A stretch of DNA of 64,000 bases, taken from NCBI GenBank assembly GCA_002383165.1, contig DFXK01000011.1, forward strand, positions 138,791 through 202,790, in the 5' to 3' direction. The notes beneath the pieces are model-generated. The model was not told the DNA's origin, searched no databases, and saw only the letters and a list, made by a program, of their open reading frames with translations. Below are positions 34,762 through 43,555 of this stretch, piece by piece (position 1 is the stretch's first letter; the number at the start of each line of letters is the position of its first letter). This DNA comes from Flavobacteriales bacterium UBA4110 (lineage in GTDB: Bacteria > Bacteroidota > Bacteroidia > Flavobacteriales > Weeksellaceae). The translations under genes were made by a program, and so were the position numbers.

Positions 34762-37296
34762 ATGGATTATAAATTTTCAGACGGTTTGAACCGCGTGTTC
34801 AAGCAAAGCAAAAATGAAGCAAGACGTTTGCAGAGTGAGTTTCTGAATACTGAACATTTCCTTTTAGGAATTATCAAAACTGAAAATTCTGCTAAAGAAA
34901 TCCTCGAAAATCTGAATGCCGACCTTACCCAGATAAAGAGAAAAATCGAAACCCTTAGCGCTGTAAACTCTAACCCGTTCACATCCAATATGGGTAGTAT
35001 TTCTTTTACGAAAATGGCGGATCAGGCTGTAAAACGTTCCGAGCTGGAGTGCAGACAGTATCAGTCTGCAGACATCAATACAGTTCATCTTTTATTAGGT
35101 GTACTTTACAAACAGGAAGATCCTACTTCAAGTATTCTTCAGGCTTACGATATCGATTATGATGCCGTTCAAAAAGCCTATAGAACTATGTTGAAAAACA
35201 CAGATCAATTGCCACAAAACAGCGCTTACGATGATGACGATGAAAAGGATGAACCTTATAGCCAAATGAAGAAACCTTCTGGGAATCTTGGTGCGCAGAA
35301 AAGCAAAACTCCAACTTTGGACAATTTTGGTCGTGATTTAACAGCGCTTGCAAGAGACGGAAAATTAGATCCCGTTATCGGTCGTGAAAAAGAAATTGAA
35401 AGAGTTTCTCAGATTCTATCAAGAAGAAAGAAAAACAATCCACTTTTGATTGGTGAACCTGGAGTTGGTAAATCTGCGATTGCAGAAGGTTTAGCTTTGA
35501 GGATCCAGCAGAAGAAAGTTTCCAGAGTTCTTTATGGTAAAAGAGTGATTACACTTGACCTTGCAAGTTTGGTTGCAGGAACAAAATATCGTGGACAATT
35601 CGAAGAGCGAATGAAAGCGATAATGACGGAATTGGAGAAAAACAGAGATGTCATTCTTTTCATTGATGAGTTACATACAATTGTAGGTGCTGGAAGTTCT
35701 ACAGGAAGTTTAGACGCTTCTAATATGTTCAAACCCGCTTTGGCAAGAGGAGAAATCCAATGCATCGGTGCTACAACCTTGGACGAATATCGTCAGTACA
35801 TCGAGAAAGATGGCGCTTTGGAACGTCGTTTCCAGAAAGTAATGGTAGAGCCAACTTCTATTGAAGAAACGATTCAAATCCTCAATCAGATTAAAGACAA
35901 ATACGAAGATCATCATAACGTTATTTATACAGACGAGGCTATTGCGGCATGCGTTAATCTCACATCAAGATATATCACAGACCGATTCCTGCCGGATAAA
36001 GCGATTGATGCGATGGACGAGGCTGGGTCTAGAGTTTACATCAAAAATATGAAAGTTCCTACGGAAATCATCGACCACGAATCTCGTATCGAAGAAGTGA
36101 AGGAATTGAAACAAAAAGCAGTGAAAGCTCAGGATTATCTTGAGGCAAGAAAGCTGAAAGACGAAGAAGAAAGACTTCAAATCGAATTGAATCTCGCTCA
36201 AGAACAATGGGATAAAGATGTAAAAGAGAAAAAAGAAGAAGTTTCTGAAGAAAACGTTGCAGAAGTTGTTTCTATGATGAGCGGCGTCCCCGTAACAAAA
36301 GTTGGTAAAAATGAATTGGATAAACTGGCACAGATGGATGATAAGCTGAACGGAAAAGTTATCGGTCAAGAAGACGCTGTGAAAAAAGTAGTGAAAGCTA
36401 TCCAAAGAAACAGAGCTGGATTAAAAGACCCAAACAGACCTATCGGAACGTTCATTTTCCTTGGAACAACTGGTGTTGGTAAAACCGAATTGGCCAAAGT
36501 AATGGCTCGTGAATTATTTGATTCCGATGAAGCCTTGGTAAGAATCGATATGAGTGAGTATATGGAGAAATTTGCGGTTTCCAGATTAGTTGGAGCGCCT
36601 CCAGGATACGTTGGTTATGAAGAAGGCGGACAATTAACAGAAGCTGTTAGAAGAAAACCTTACTCAGTTGTACTTTTAGACGAGATTGAAAAAGCACATC
36701 CAGATGTTTTCAATATCTTATTGCAAATCCTGGACGAAGGTTTTGTAACCGATTCACTTGGAAGAAAAATTGATTTCAGAAATACTATTATCATTCTGAC
36801 TTCCAATATCGGGACCAGAGATATCAAAGATTTCGGTGATGGCGTTGGATTTGGGACTAATGCGAAGAAAAACAATTCTGATGCAAGAGCTAGGTCAACT
36901 ATCGAAAGTGCTTTGAAAAAAGCATTCGCACCAGAATTCCTTAACAGAATTGATGACATCGTTATCTTCAACTCTCTTGAGCAAAAAGATATCAAGAAAA
37001 TTATCGACCTCGAGCTTGGAAAACTTTACAGCAGACTTGAAAAATTAGGCTATAAAGTTGAATTGACTGAGGAAGCCAAAGATTTCATCTCAGAAAAAGG
37101 TTGGGACAAAGATTTTGGAGCAAGACCGCTTAAACGTGCTATCCAAAAATACATCGAAGACCTTTTAGCAGAAATGCTTGTGAATAAGCAATTCAGTGAA
37201 GGAGAAACCGTGATTCTGAAAGTCAATGAAGCTAAAGACGGACTGGAAGGCGAGACGCAGAAAGCGAAAGGCACAAAAGAAAGTATCAAAGAATAA
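34762..37296 (+). CDS. clpC: ATP-dependent Clp protease ATP-binding subunit ClpC
   Basis: An 844-residue Hsp100 unfoldase that feeds ClpP. Two N-terminal Clp_N repeats (~5-145) are followed by an acidic/Lys linker, the first AAA+ module (Walker A GEPGVGKSA, Walker B VILFIDELHT), a short middle region with a UVR-type helix pair (KAQDYLEARKLKDEEERLQ, ~430-450), and the second AAA+ module (GTTGVGKTE, VLLDEIEKAHPD) with the C-terminal D2-small domain. It lacks the long middle domain of ClpB. A strong terminator follows. Confidence 0.96.
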   Translation: MDYKFSDGLNRVFKQSKNEARRLQSEFLNTEHFLLGIIKTENSAKEILENLNADLTQIKRKIETLSAVNSNPFTSNMGSISFTKMADQAVKRSELECRQYQSADINTVHLLLGVLYKQEDPTSSILQAYDIDYDAVQKAYRTMLKNTDQLPQNSAYDDDDEKDEPYSQMKKPSGNLGAQKSKTPTLDNFGRDLTALARDGKLDPVIGREKEIERVSQILSRRKKNNPLLIGEPGVGKSAIAEGLALRIQQKKVSRVLYGKRVITLDLASLVAGTKYRGQFEERMKAIMTELEKNRDVILFIDELHTIVGAGSSTGSLDASNMFKPALARGEIQCIGATTLDEYRQYIEKDGALERRFQKVMVEPTSIEETIQILNQIKDKYEDHHNVIYTDEAIAACVNLTSRYITDRFLPDKAIDAMDEAGSRVYIKNMKVPTEIIDHESRIEEVKELKQKAVKAQDYLEARKLKDEEERLQIELNLAQEQWDKDVKEKKEEVSEENVAEVVSMMSGVPVTKVGKNELDKLAQMDDKLNGKVIGQEDAVKKVVKAIQRNRAGLKDPNRPIGTFIFLGTTGVGKTELAKVMARELFDSDEALVRIDMSEYMEKFAVSRLVGAPPGYVGYEEGGQLTEAVRRKPYSVVLLDEIEKAHPDVFNILLQILDEGFVTDSLGRKIDFRNTIIILTSNIGTRDIKDFGDGVGFGTNAKKNNSDARARSTIESALKKAFAPEFLNRIDDIVIFNSLEQKDIKKIIDLELGKLYSRLEKLGYKVELTEEAKDFISEKGWDKDFGARPLKRAIQKYIEDLLAEMLVNKQFSEGETVILKVNEAKDGLEGETQKAKGTKESIKE

Positions 37297-37308
37297 ATTA
37301 AAATAACT

Positions 37309-37342
37309 TGACCACCTGAACTTTTTAGGTGGTCATTTTTTT
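37309..37342 (+). terminator. Terminator after clpC
   Basis: TGACCACCT pairs exactly with AGGTGGTCA around a 9-nt loop; T7 follows. Confidence 0.9.
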
Positions 37343-37491
37343 ATGCTATCATTAATGATGAATCCATAATCCATAGACTACCAATTAAAAAACTTAGTTG
37401 GCATTACGAAAGAAGAATTCTTTCATTAAACCAGACGCTCATATTCCAGATTAAACACTGAATAATGAAAATAAGGGAGTGTTTTATTTTT

Positions 37492-38016
37492 TTATAATCC
37501 CACTACAAAACCGACACTCGGCACGAATCCGCTGATGAAAATACTTTTATTCTCTTTCCAAAGCACATTGTACATAACACCAAACTGTACAAAAGCATTA
37601 TTACCAACATTTTGCATATAACCGCCTCCTAAATAAAGCGCTGTTTCATCTGTGCTGAATTTATAATTATTGTATTTCTCTGTTGAGTTAATGAAATATT
37701 GCTGAAGATTAGCACCAACAAAAAACGATCGTACAAAATAATAATTCGCGAAAGGACCAACACCAAACATTGTTGATTTGTAATAATCCGAACTTTGCCA
37801 AGAGAAGTTTCCGATAATTCCACCTTCTAATTGGTCTGTGATTTTATAACCAACTCTCGGTGAAACCTGAAAATTGAAATAAGAATTACTCCCGAATCCT
37901 ACACCTAAACCACCTCCAAAAGTCCAACGATTATTTTGAGTTCCAGAACTCATTGCAATTTGAGGGAATGACCAAAAGCTAATCAGCATCAAGAATAAAG
38001 TGAAATTTTTTTTCAT
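37492..38016 (-). CDS. Outer membrane beta-barrel protein
   Basis: A 174-residue protein. Signal peptide MKKNFTLFLMLISFWSFPQIA, then eight or so alternating amphipathic strands (for example GGGLGVGFGSNSYFNFQVSP, YKITDQLEGGIIGNFSW, FFVGANLQQYF) and a C-terminal aromatic/hydrophobic strand ending VGFVVGL, typical of small OmpA/OmpW-size barrels. No peptidoglycan-binding domain. Function unknown. Confidence 0.8.
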   Translation of the reverse strand: MKKNFTLFLMLISFWSFPQIAMSSGTQNNRWTFGGGLGVGFGSNSYFNFQVSPRVGYKITDQLEGGIIGNFSWQSSDYYKSTMFGVGPFANYYFVRSFFVGANLQQYFINSTEKYNNYKFSTDETALYLGGGYMQNVGNNAFVQFGVMYNVLWKENKSIFISGFVPSVGFVVGL

Positions 38017-38067
38017 AATATTTGAGTTTTAATGTTATCAATTGAATTTGGAAAACCGAATCTCTTG

Positions 38068-38156
38068 CAACCCGACTTGAACGAAGCTCATTTTTTGCGG
38101 CTGGAAAAGCGATGGCAAAAAAAATAGCGGGAGTGGAAGGCGGAATAGTTGCCCAA
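38068..38156 (+). repeat. Dispersed intergenic repeat, copy B
   Basis: An ~89 bp element: CAACCCGACTTGAACG, AGCTCATTTTTTG, GGCAAAAAAAATAGCGGGAG and ending GTTGCCCAA. It is the closest relative of copy A in the window and sits between the barrel protein gene and mnmA. Confidence 0.7.
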
Positions 38157-38219
38157 GTAAAAATTAATTATAACTTATTTCACAATATCGATTTTCTCAA
38201 TGTCTAAAATTATGGTTTT

Positions 38220-38246
38220 TTGGCGAATATTTTAATCGTATTTTTG
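38220..38246 (+). promoter_or_regulatory. mnmA promoter
   Basis: TTG at 38220-38222 and TATTTTTG at 38239-38246, spacer 16, ~50 bp before the start codon. Confidence 0.5.
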
Positions 38247-38296
38247 CAGCATCAAACTAAGAACTCCCGTCAAGAGTTTCGTAAAATTGAAATTAA

Positions 38297-39484
38297 ATGA
38301 AAATAGTAGTTGGCCTTTCCGGAGGCGTAGATTCTAGCGTGACCGCTTATCTTTTGCAACAGCAAGGTCACGAGGTTATCGGACTTTTTATGCGCAACTG
38401 GAATGATGCGTCGGTAACTTTGGAGGACGAGTGTCCTTGGATAGAAGACAGTAATGATGCGCTTCTCGTCGCACAAAAATTAGGAATTCCGTTTCAGGTG
38501 ATTGATATGAGTGAACTCTACAAAGAAAGAATTGTAGATTATATGTTCGATGAGTATCAGAAAGGAAGAACGCCAAATCCAGATGTGCTTTGTAACCGCG
38601 AAGTAAAATTCGATGTGTTTATGAAAACAGCTTTATCGCTTGGCGCAGAGAAAGTTGCGACTGGACATTATGCGCGAGTTCATTCGACAATTGATGAAAA
38701 TGGGAAAGAAGTTTTTCATCTTTTGGCTGGAAAAGATAACAACAAAGACCAAAGTTATTTCCTTTGTCAGTTGAGTCAAGATCAGTTATCAAAAGCCTTA
38801 TTTCCAATTGGAGAATTAACAAAACCTGAAGTTCGTGAAATTGCAAAAGAACAAGGGTTGGTAACGGCAGATAAGAAAGATTCGCAAGGCCTTTGTTTCA
38901 TTGGAAAAGTGAGTTTACCGACATTTCTTCAGCAACAGTTGGTTCCGAAAGAAGGTGAAATTGTAGAAATCTTTAATGATTTTGCTGAATATCATAAACC
39001 TCAACCAAGCTTCAATTCAAAACAGGAAGAATTGGAATATATATCGGCGAAAATCAATTATAAAAAAGAAGATGGAAAAGTGATTGGCAAGCATCAAGGT
39101 GCGCAATTTTTTACCATCGGACAAAGTAAAGGTTTAGGAATCGGTGGACATAAAGAGAGTTGTTTTATCATCTCCAGAGAAATGGAAAACAATATTATTT
39201 TTGTTGGTGAAGGAAGAAATTTCCCTGGTCTTTTCAGAAAAGCTTTAAAAATTGATAATTCTGAAGTTCATTGGGTTCGTAAGGATTTGAAATTGAAAAA
39301 CGGAGAATCTATGGATGTTATGGCAAGAATCCGTTACAGACAAACTTTGGAAAAAGCAACGATTTATCAATTCGAAGAAGGCTTTTTTATGGAATTTGAA
39401 AACCCACAATCGGCAATTGCTGAAGGACAATTTGCTGCTTGGTATATCGATGATGAATTGATTGGAAGTGGCGTTATCAGCTAG
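38297..39484 (+). CDS. mnmA: tRNA-specific 2-thiouridylase MnmA
   Basis: A 395-residue enzyme putting sulfur on U34 of tRNA-Lys, -Glu and -Gln. The PP-loop is GLSGGVDSSV (~6-15). The first catalytic Cys lies in DVLCNREVKFD and the second in GLCFIGK; the tRNA-binding region KDQSYFLCQL follows the family. There is an insertion of ~20 residues (about 225-250, NDFAEYHKPQPSFNSKQEEL) compared with E. coli. A terminator follows within 30 bp. Confidence 0.96.
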   Translation: MKIVVGLSGGVDSSVTAYLLQQQGHEVIGLFMRNWNDASVTLEDECPWIEDSNDALLVAQKLGIPFQVIDMSELYKERIVDYMFDEYQKGRTPNPDVLCNREVKFDVFMKTALSLGAEKVATGHYARVHSTIDENGKEVFHLLAGKDNNKDQSYFLCQLSQDQLSKALFPIGELTKPEVREIAKEQGLVTADKKDSQGLCFIGKVSLPTFLQQQLVPKEGEIVEIFNDFAEYHKPQPSFNSKQEELEYISAKINYKKEDGKVIGKHQGAQFFTIGQSKGLGIGGHKESCFIISREMENNIIFVGEGRNFPGLFRKALKIDNSEVHWVRKDLKLKNGESMDVMARIRYRQTLEKATIYQFEEGFFMEFENPQSAIAEGQFAAWYIDDELIGSGVIS

Positions 39485-39505
39485 AATTAAAACGAGTTTA
39501 AACAT

Positions 39506-39538
39506 AAAAACCATTCAAAATTTTGAATGGTTTTTTTT
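39506..39538 (+). terminator. Terminator after mnmA
   Basis: AAACCATTCAAAA and TTTTGAATGGTTT form a perfect hairpin; T8 follows. Confidence 0.9.
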
Positions 39539-39703
39539 ATTGGAATTTCTCAAATAAAACCATTCATCTATACATTTGATTTCTTCGTCGGTAAATAACA
39601 TTCATTCTTCTATAAGTCCCTAGAAATGGCGTTTTCAGGCATCAATATTGAATCTTATTAAACAAGAACGCTAATGAATATTAACATTAAAATTTTAGAA
39701 ATT

Positions 39704-40012
39704 ATGAAAAAGTTATTTTTAGCAGCAAGTTTAGTTATCGCATTCGCTGCTAGTGCACAGAAAAGAGACAATGGAATGAGAAACGTAAAAGTTGAAACTC
39801 ATCAATATCAAAAAGATTTTGCCGGAATCCGTTTGAATCCCGCTCAGCAAAAGAAAATCGATAGGTTGTCAAGAGAAAGATTGAGCGAAAGAGAATACGA
39901 CGCCAGAATCAGAAAAATCCTGAACAAACAACAATATGAGAACTATATGGCTTACCAGCACAAAGACTGGAAAAAAGACAGAGATTTTGCAATGAATGGT
40001 CCAAGAAGATAA
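39704..40012 (+). CDS. Small secreted basic protein
   Basis: A 102-residue protein starting MKKLFLAASLVIAFAASAQ, a clear signal peptide (cleavage after ~19). The mature part is highly charged and helical (LNPAQQKKIDRLSRERLSEREYD), with a repeated dipeptide style reminiscent of Spy/CpxP-type periplasmic chaperones, though the LTxxQ motif is not convincing. The in-frame start 30 bases upstream would bury the signal peptide. Function unknown. A long 5' region (~120 bp) separates it from the mnmA terminator. Confidence 0.75.
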   Translation: MKKLFLAASLVIAFAASAQKRDNGMRNVKVETHQYQKDFAGIRLNPAQQKKIDRLSRERLSEREYDARIRKILNKQQYENYMAYQHKDWKKDRDFAMNGPRR

Positions 40013-40042
40013 ACCCAATTTCACACTCATCATATTTTACCA

Positions 40043-40075
40043 AAAACGCCCGAATTATTTTGGGAGTTTTGTTTT
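40043..40075. terminator. Bidirectional terminator
   Basis: AAAACGCCC pairs with GGGAGTTTT (one mismatch) between the small secreted gene and the convergent LytTR gene; T's on both sides. Confidence 0.6.
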
Positions 40076-40820
40076 AATTTCCTGCCAGCCAATCTTTAAA
40101 ATCCTTCACTCTTTCTCTGCTTACCGAGATTTCTTCATTGGGTTGGAAGTCCAAATCAACTTTGTAATTCGGGGAAGTGTGGATATTTTTGATGTAGTCT
40201 GAACTGATGATGAATTGCCTATTCACACGGAAAAACTTGGTTTCATCCAGAACATTTTCCAATTCGTCTAAAGTGAAATCTGTGGGAAAATTTCTTTCTT
40301 TGGTTTGGAGGTAAACGATTTTGTTTTCGCTGTAGAAACAACTTACTTCATTGATAGAAACGACTTTCAGATTGTATCCAATTTTCACTAAAATTCTAGA
40401 AAGTGTTGATTTCTCTTTGCGAACTATTTGTCTGATTTCCTGCGAATTAACCAAACCTTCTTCTGGTAAAAACGATTTGAATTTGTCGATAGCTTTTGCC
40501 AAATCTTCTTCTTCAATTGGTTTCAGAAGATAATCGATACTGTTGAGTTTGAAAGCCTTCAAAGTATATTGATCAAAAGCCGTAGTATAAATGATAAAAG
40601 CTTTGGTTGAGACTTTATCAAAAATATCAAACGATAATCCGTCACCTAAAACAATATCAGAAAAAATCAGTTGTGGATGTTCATTTTCCTGAAACCAATC
40701 GACTGCTTCTTCCACAGAATTAAGGCTTGTAACTAATTCTAAATCAGAAAATAAGCCTAATAATTTTTCAAGCCTTCTGACTGCTGGTTTTTCGTCTTCG
40801 ATGATTATCGTTCTTATCAT
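40074..40820 (-). CDS. LytTR family response regulator
   Basis: A 248-residue transcription factor. The receiver domain has acidic residues E8/D9, phospho-acceptor D55 (LIFSDIVLGD) and conserved K106-like residue in YLLKPIEEEDL. The LytTR DNA-binding domain spans ~135-248 (RILVKIGYNLKVVSINEVSCFYSENKIVYL, then FFRVNRQFIISSDYI). It is the last gene of the operon headed by the LytS-type kinase, separated by three 2TM genes. Direct repeats upstream of the operon are candidate binding sites. Confidence 0.94.
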   Translation of the reverse strand: MIRTIIIEDEKPAVRRLEKLLGLFSDLELVTSLNSVEEAVDWFQENEHPQLIFSDIVLGDGLSFDIFDKVSTKAFIIYTTAFDQYTLKAFKLNSIDYLLKPIEEEDLAKAIDKFKSFLPEEGLVNSQEIRQIVRKEKSTLSRILVKIGYNLKVVSINEVSCFYSENKIVYLQTKERNFPTDFTLDELENVLDETKFFRVNRQFIISSDYIKNIHTSPNYKVDLDFQPNEEISVSRERVKDFKDWLAGN

Positions 40821-40860
40821 TTTTAGTTAGCTTTTTATTAATTCGAAATTATGGAAAATA

Positions 40861-41160
40861 TTATTTCTCCTTGTTCATCAATTTACGAATTTTCCTTTTT
40901 TCCCAATCATTTCCTAAGAAAACAATTCCAGCGTGAATCAAAACAATGATTCCCCAAATTATAAGACTGTAAAATTGATTTACTTTTATCTTCATATACC
41001 CTAATTCGTGATAAAGTATATTGAAAATTATAATTACAATATTTACAGCGACAAAAGAAATTAAATGAGCATAAAAACCTCTAATTTCCTTTACTCTTTT
41101 TTGCGCATTCAGATAACGGATTTTTTCATCTGAATTTCCTTCGGGCATTCGATTTTCCAT
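40861..41160 (-). CDS. 2TM domain protein (third in tandem)
   Basis: A 99-residue protein of the 2TM domain type: a charged N-terminus (KIRYLNAQKRVKEIRGFYAHL), two membrane helices (~33-52 and ~66-86), then the basic end WEKRKIRKLMNKEK. It shares the pattern xxRVKxIKGFYxHL, then WGIxxxxHxxxVFxxxWExRKIxxxMN with its neighbours and with the C-terminus of the kinase. Role unknown; membrane location inferred. Confidence 0.85.
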   Translation of the reverse strand: MENRMPEGNSDEKIRYLNAQKRVKEIRGFYAHLISFVAVNIVIIIFNILYHELGYMKIKVNQFYSLIIWGIIVLIHAGIVFLGNDWEKRKIRKLMNKEK

Positions 41161-41170
41161 AAGAGTTTAT

Positions 41171-41467
41171 TTATTTATTCATCAACTCTCTAATTTTTCT
41201 CTCTTCCCAGTTTCTTCCCAAAACAAATTGTGGAACAAAAACACTCATTCCGTGAGCTACCAGACCAATTCCCCAAAAAAACAAAGTGATGAAATTCTTA
41301 TATTGAAAATAACTTTCGCCAGGTTTCAAATCCTGAATATTGATAAATACAATAAACAGATTGACAAGAATATAAATCGTTAAATGTGAATAAAAACCTT
41401 TGAGTTTTTTTACTCTTTTCTTAGCTTCAAGATATTTGATATCGTCTTGTTTATTAATAATTTCCAT
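41171..41467 (-). CDS. 2TM domain protein (second in tandem)
   Basis: A 98-residue relative of the adjacent genes: IKYLEAKKRVKKLKGFYSHL, two helices, then WGIGLVAHGMSVFVPQFVLG and NWEERKIRELMNK. This copy is closest to the kinase's C-terminal domain (GWGIGLAAHGMNVFAIGKNWEEKKIREIMN). It overlaps the preceding 2TM gene by 14 bp. Confidence 0.86.
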   Translation of the reverse strand: MEIINKQDDIKYLEAKKRVKKLKGFYSHLTIYILVNLFIVFINIQDLKPGESYFQYKNFITLFFWGIGLVAHGMSVFVPQFVLGRNWEERKIRELMNK

Positions 41468-41753
41468 TGTTTTGTTTTTTTATTTCTTTGTTAATCATAT
41501 CACTTTCCCAGTCGGAATTGAAGAGAAATAACTTGACACCTTTGACGGCCAGAATCAATCCCCAAATGATGAAAATCCAAGAAACCCGCGTCTCTCCAAG
41601 ATTTTGTGGAAATCCATATTTGAAGAATTTATTTCCATAAACAACTGTAAACACAATTGCAAAAACTAAGATTCCCGTATTGAATTTTTTGATTTTCTGA
41701 ACTCTTTCCACTGCCATTACGTAACGTGGATTTTCTTTATTTATATTTTCCAT
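41454..41753 (-). CDS. 2TM domain protein (first in tandem)
   Basis: A 99-residue member: PRYVMAVERVQKIKKFNTGIL, two membrane helices, then WGLILAVKGVKLFLFNSDWESDMINKEIKKQ. It is the most divergent of the set, having lost the GFY motif and the Arg-Lys-Ile of the end motif. It starts 18 bp after the kinase stop. Confidence 0.84.
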   Translation of the reverse strand: MENINKENPRYVMAVERVQKIKKFNTGILVFAIVFTVVYGNKFFKYGFPQNLGETRVSWIFIIWGLILAVKGVKLFLFNSDWESDMINKEIKKQNNGNY

Positions 41754-41771
41754 TGTGCGTGATTTTTAAAA

Positions 41772-43091
41772 TTATTTCTGATTATTCATTATTTCACGAA
41801 TCTTCTTCTCTTCCCAGTTTTTACCTATTGCGAAAACATTCATCCCGTGAGCTGCCAATCCAATTCCCCAGCCTAACATTGGCCAATAAAACCATCGCTG
41901 TTCAGGAGAAGTCAATAGATTGATGATAATCAAAAATGGAATAATGATGCAATAAGAGATTAAATTTCCGTAGAATCCTTTCAATTCTTTTACTCTTTTT
42001 ACCGCTCTTTCGTAAGCGATATTTTCTGTGGTTTCTGATGTATAAGTTGTCATTGTTTGAGAATTTTTTTCGATTAATATTGGTATTTTGACTTTAAAGG
42101 TCTGTTCTGATTTTTCTATAAAAACATTTTCTTTGGTAAGCAGTGCATAACGCTGAACGATGTTTGCCAAACCGATTCCGGCACTTTCCGTAAGCTGTTC
42201 CCGGACTTGAAGATTGTTCTCGATGCAAAGAAATCTTCCTTCTGTAAAGATTCTGATATTCAAAGGTTTGTTGGATGTTGCAAAATTATGTTTGATGCAA
42301 TTTTCTAACAATAATTGTAATGAAAGTGGAACTACCAGTTTTTGTAAATCTTCATCGTTAACATTAAAAGTGAAATTTACACTATCTTCAAATCTGGTTT
42401 TCAGAAGGTTGCAATAGATTTTAGCAAATTCTATCTCATCCTCCACTTTTACCATTTCTTTGTCTTTCTGTTCCAAAACGTAACGGTAAATCTTTGACAT
42501 CGATGTTGTGAATTTTTGTGCCTGTTCTGGATTTTCATCAATCAAAGCTGTTAAAACATTCAGAGAATTAAAAAGAAAATGTGGGTCTAATTGATTCTTC
42601 AAAGATTCGAATTGGGCATTGGCAGATCTTGCTATTAACTTTTGCTCTACAACTTCTTTTTTGGTATTCTTTTTCAGTTCCTCCATAAAACCCTTGGCGT
42701 GAAGGAAAGCCGAAATCATCAAGGCGATATTAATTGTGAACCAGTTGATAAAATTATATTTACCCGAGAAGAAAGTTTCTGTTGTCGCCGTTTTCTGAAT
42801 CACAACAAAATTGAGGTAACCACATAAGTAACTTACCACAACATTTACAATCACTAATGCAATGATTCCAAAAATGGTTCGAGTTCTGGTTTGTTCTGCC
42901 CAAGGAAATTTTTTGTTCAGAAATTCATTTGTCAATCCATTACTGATTCCGATAAAGAATGAATACATTAAACAAACCAAAAGTCCGTAGAAAAAGTTTT
43001 CGACCGTTTTCTCATCTGTATCCACGATGAAGAAAAAAAGGTTAACTCCAAAACCTACCCAGAACAGCGATTTGATATTTTTTCTTTGCAT
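41772..43091 (-). CDS. LytS-type histidine kinase fused to a C-terminal 2TM domain
   Basis: A 439-residue membrane kinase. It has about four N-terminal helices (~8-24, ~36-50, ~72-100, ~115-132), then a cytoplasmic HisKA-like block with phospho-acceptor H171 in LDPHFLFNSLN. The HATPase_c follows (QLLLENCIKHNF, then SAGIGLANIVQRYALL). After ~355 a complete 2TM domain is attached: YERAVKRVKELKGFYGNL, two helices and NWEEKKIREIMNNQK. It heads an operon with three stand-alone 2TM genes and the LytTR regulator. Confidence 0.92.
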   Translation of the reverse strand: MQRKNIKSLFWVGFGVNLFFFIVDTDEKTVENFFYGLLVCLMYSFFIGISNGLTNEFLNKKFPWAEQTRTRTIFGIIALVIVNVVVSYLCGYLNFVVIQKTATTETFFSGKYNFINWFTINIALMISAFLHAKGFMEELKKNTKKEVVEQKLIARSANAQFESLKNQLDPHFLFNSLNVLTALIDENPEQAQKFTTSMSKIYRYVLEQKDKEMVKVEDEIEFAKIYCNLLKTRFEDSVNFTFNVNDEDLQKLVVPLSLQLLLENCIKHNFATSNKPLNIRIFTEGRFLCIENNLQVREQLTESAGIGLANIVQRYALLTKENVFIEKSEQTFKVKIPILIEKNSQTMTTYTSETTENIAYERAVKRVKELKGFYGNLISYCIIIPFLIIINLLTSPEQRWFYWPMLGWGIGLAAHGMNVFAIGKNWEEKKIREIMNNQK

Positions 43092-43108
43092 TTCTTAATT
43101 TGTTGGTT

Positions 43109-43139
43109 CAAAATTATTTCAATATCAGAAGTTAAGCAA
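43109..43139 (-). promoter_or_regulatory. Promoter of the kinase-2TM-LytTR operon
   Basis: On the minus strand TTG (43139-43137), a spacer of 20 and TAATTTTG (43116-43109). The start should fall ~12 nt before the kinase ATG, so the 5' leader is very short. Confidence 0.65.
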
Positions 43140-43146
43140 TTAATAT

Positions 43147-43202
43147 TGACCGACCTGTAGAAAAAACCGACCGAATTGTAAAAATTGCCATTTTGTAGAA
43201 AC
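43147..43202. promoter_or_regulatory. Direct repeats upstream of the LytS-type operon (candidate LytTR sites)
   Basis: TGTAGAAA occurs at 43156 and 43194 with a variant TGTAAAAA at 43177; CCGACC occurs at 43150 and 43167. The spacings of 21 and 17 bp put these on the same face of the helix approximately, the way LytTR regulators read direct repeats. They lie between the minus-strand promoter and the small + strand gene, so could regulate both. Confidence 0.5.
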
Positions 43203-43249
43203 CAAAAAGGGAACGCTATTTGCTTTTGAGAACGGAAATTAATATTGGT

Positions 43250-43444
43250 ATGAAGAGAAATATCGAAATAATATTTGCAGGATTATTTGGTACAGCCGCG
43301 GTCCTGAGTGCAATTGCAGTAAGGAAATATTTAAAAAACAGAATTTATAACAGTGATTATTCTGACCATCATTTGCTTTTTGGTTCGCCAAAAAAATATT
43401 ATGCTTCTCCAAATGATGGTATAGAATTGGACGCATTCCTTTAA
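43250..43444 (+). CDS. Small single-pass membrane protein
   Basis: A 64-residue ORF starting MKRNIEIIFAGLFGTAAVLSAIAVRKYL, one hydrophobic helix (~7-25) with a basic end, then a polar tail with SDYSDHHLLFGSPKKYYAS. It stands divergent to the kinase operon across the direct repeats and is followed by a good terminator, which supports a real transcript. Not recognised. An earlier TTG start (43220) is less likely. Confidence 0.55.
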   Translation: MKRNIEIIFAGLFGTAAVLSAIAVRKYLKNRIYNSDYSDHHLLFGSPKKYYASPNDGIELDAFL

Positions 43445-43471
43445 ACACACACTATTTTAATTATACAAATT

Positions 43472-43498
43472 TCCGGTTCTTGCGAGCCGGATTTTTTT
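43472..43498 (+). terminator. Terminator after the small membrane gene
   Basis: TCCGGTTC and GAGCCGGA form a stem (one G-U) around a short loop; T7 follows. Confidence 0.8.
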
Positions 43499-43555
43499 GT
43501 GGAAAACTTTCCAGAATTTTAAGATATTTTTCATTTTCCAAGTGATAATTTTGAA

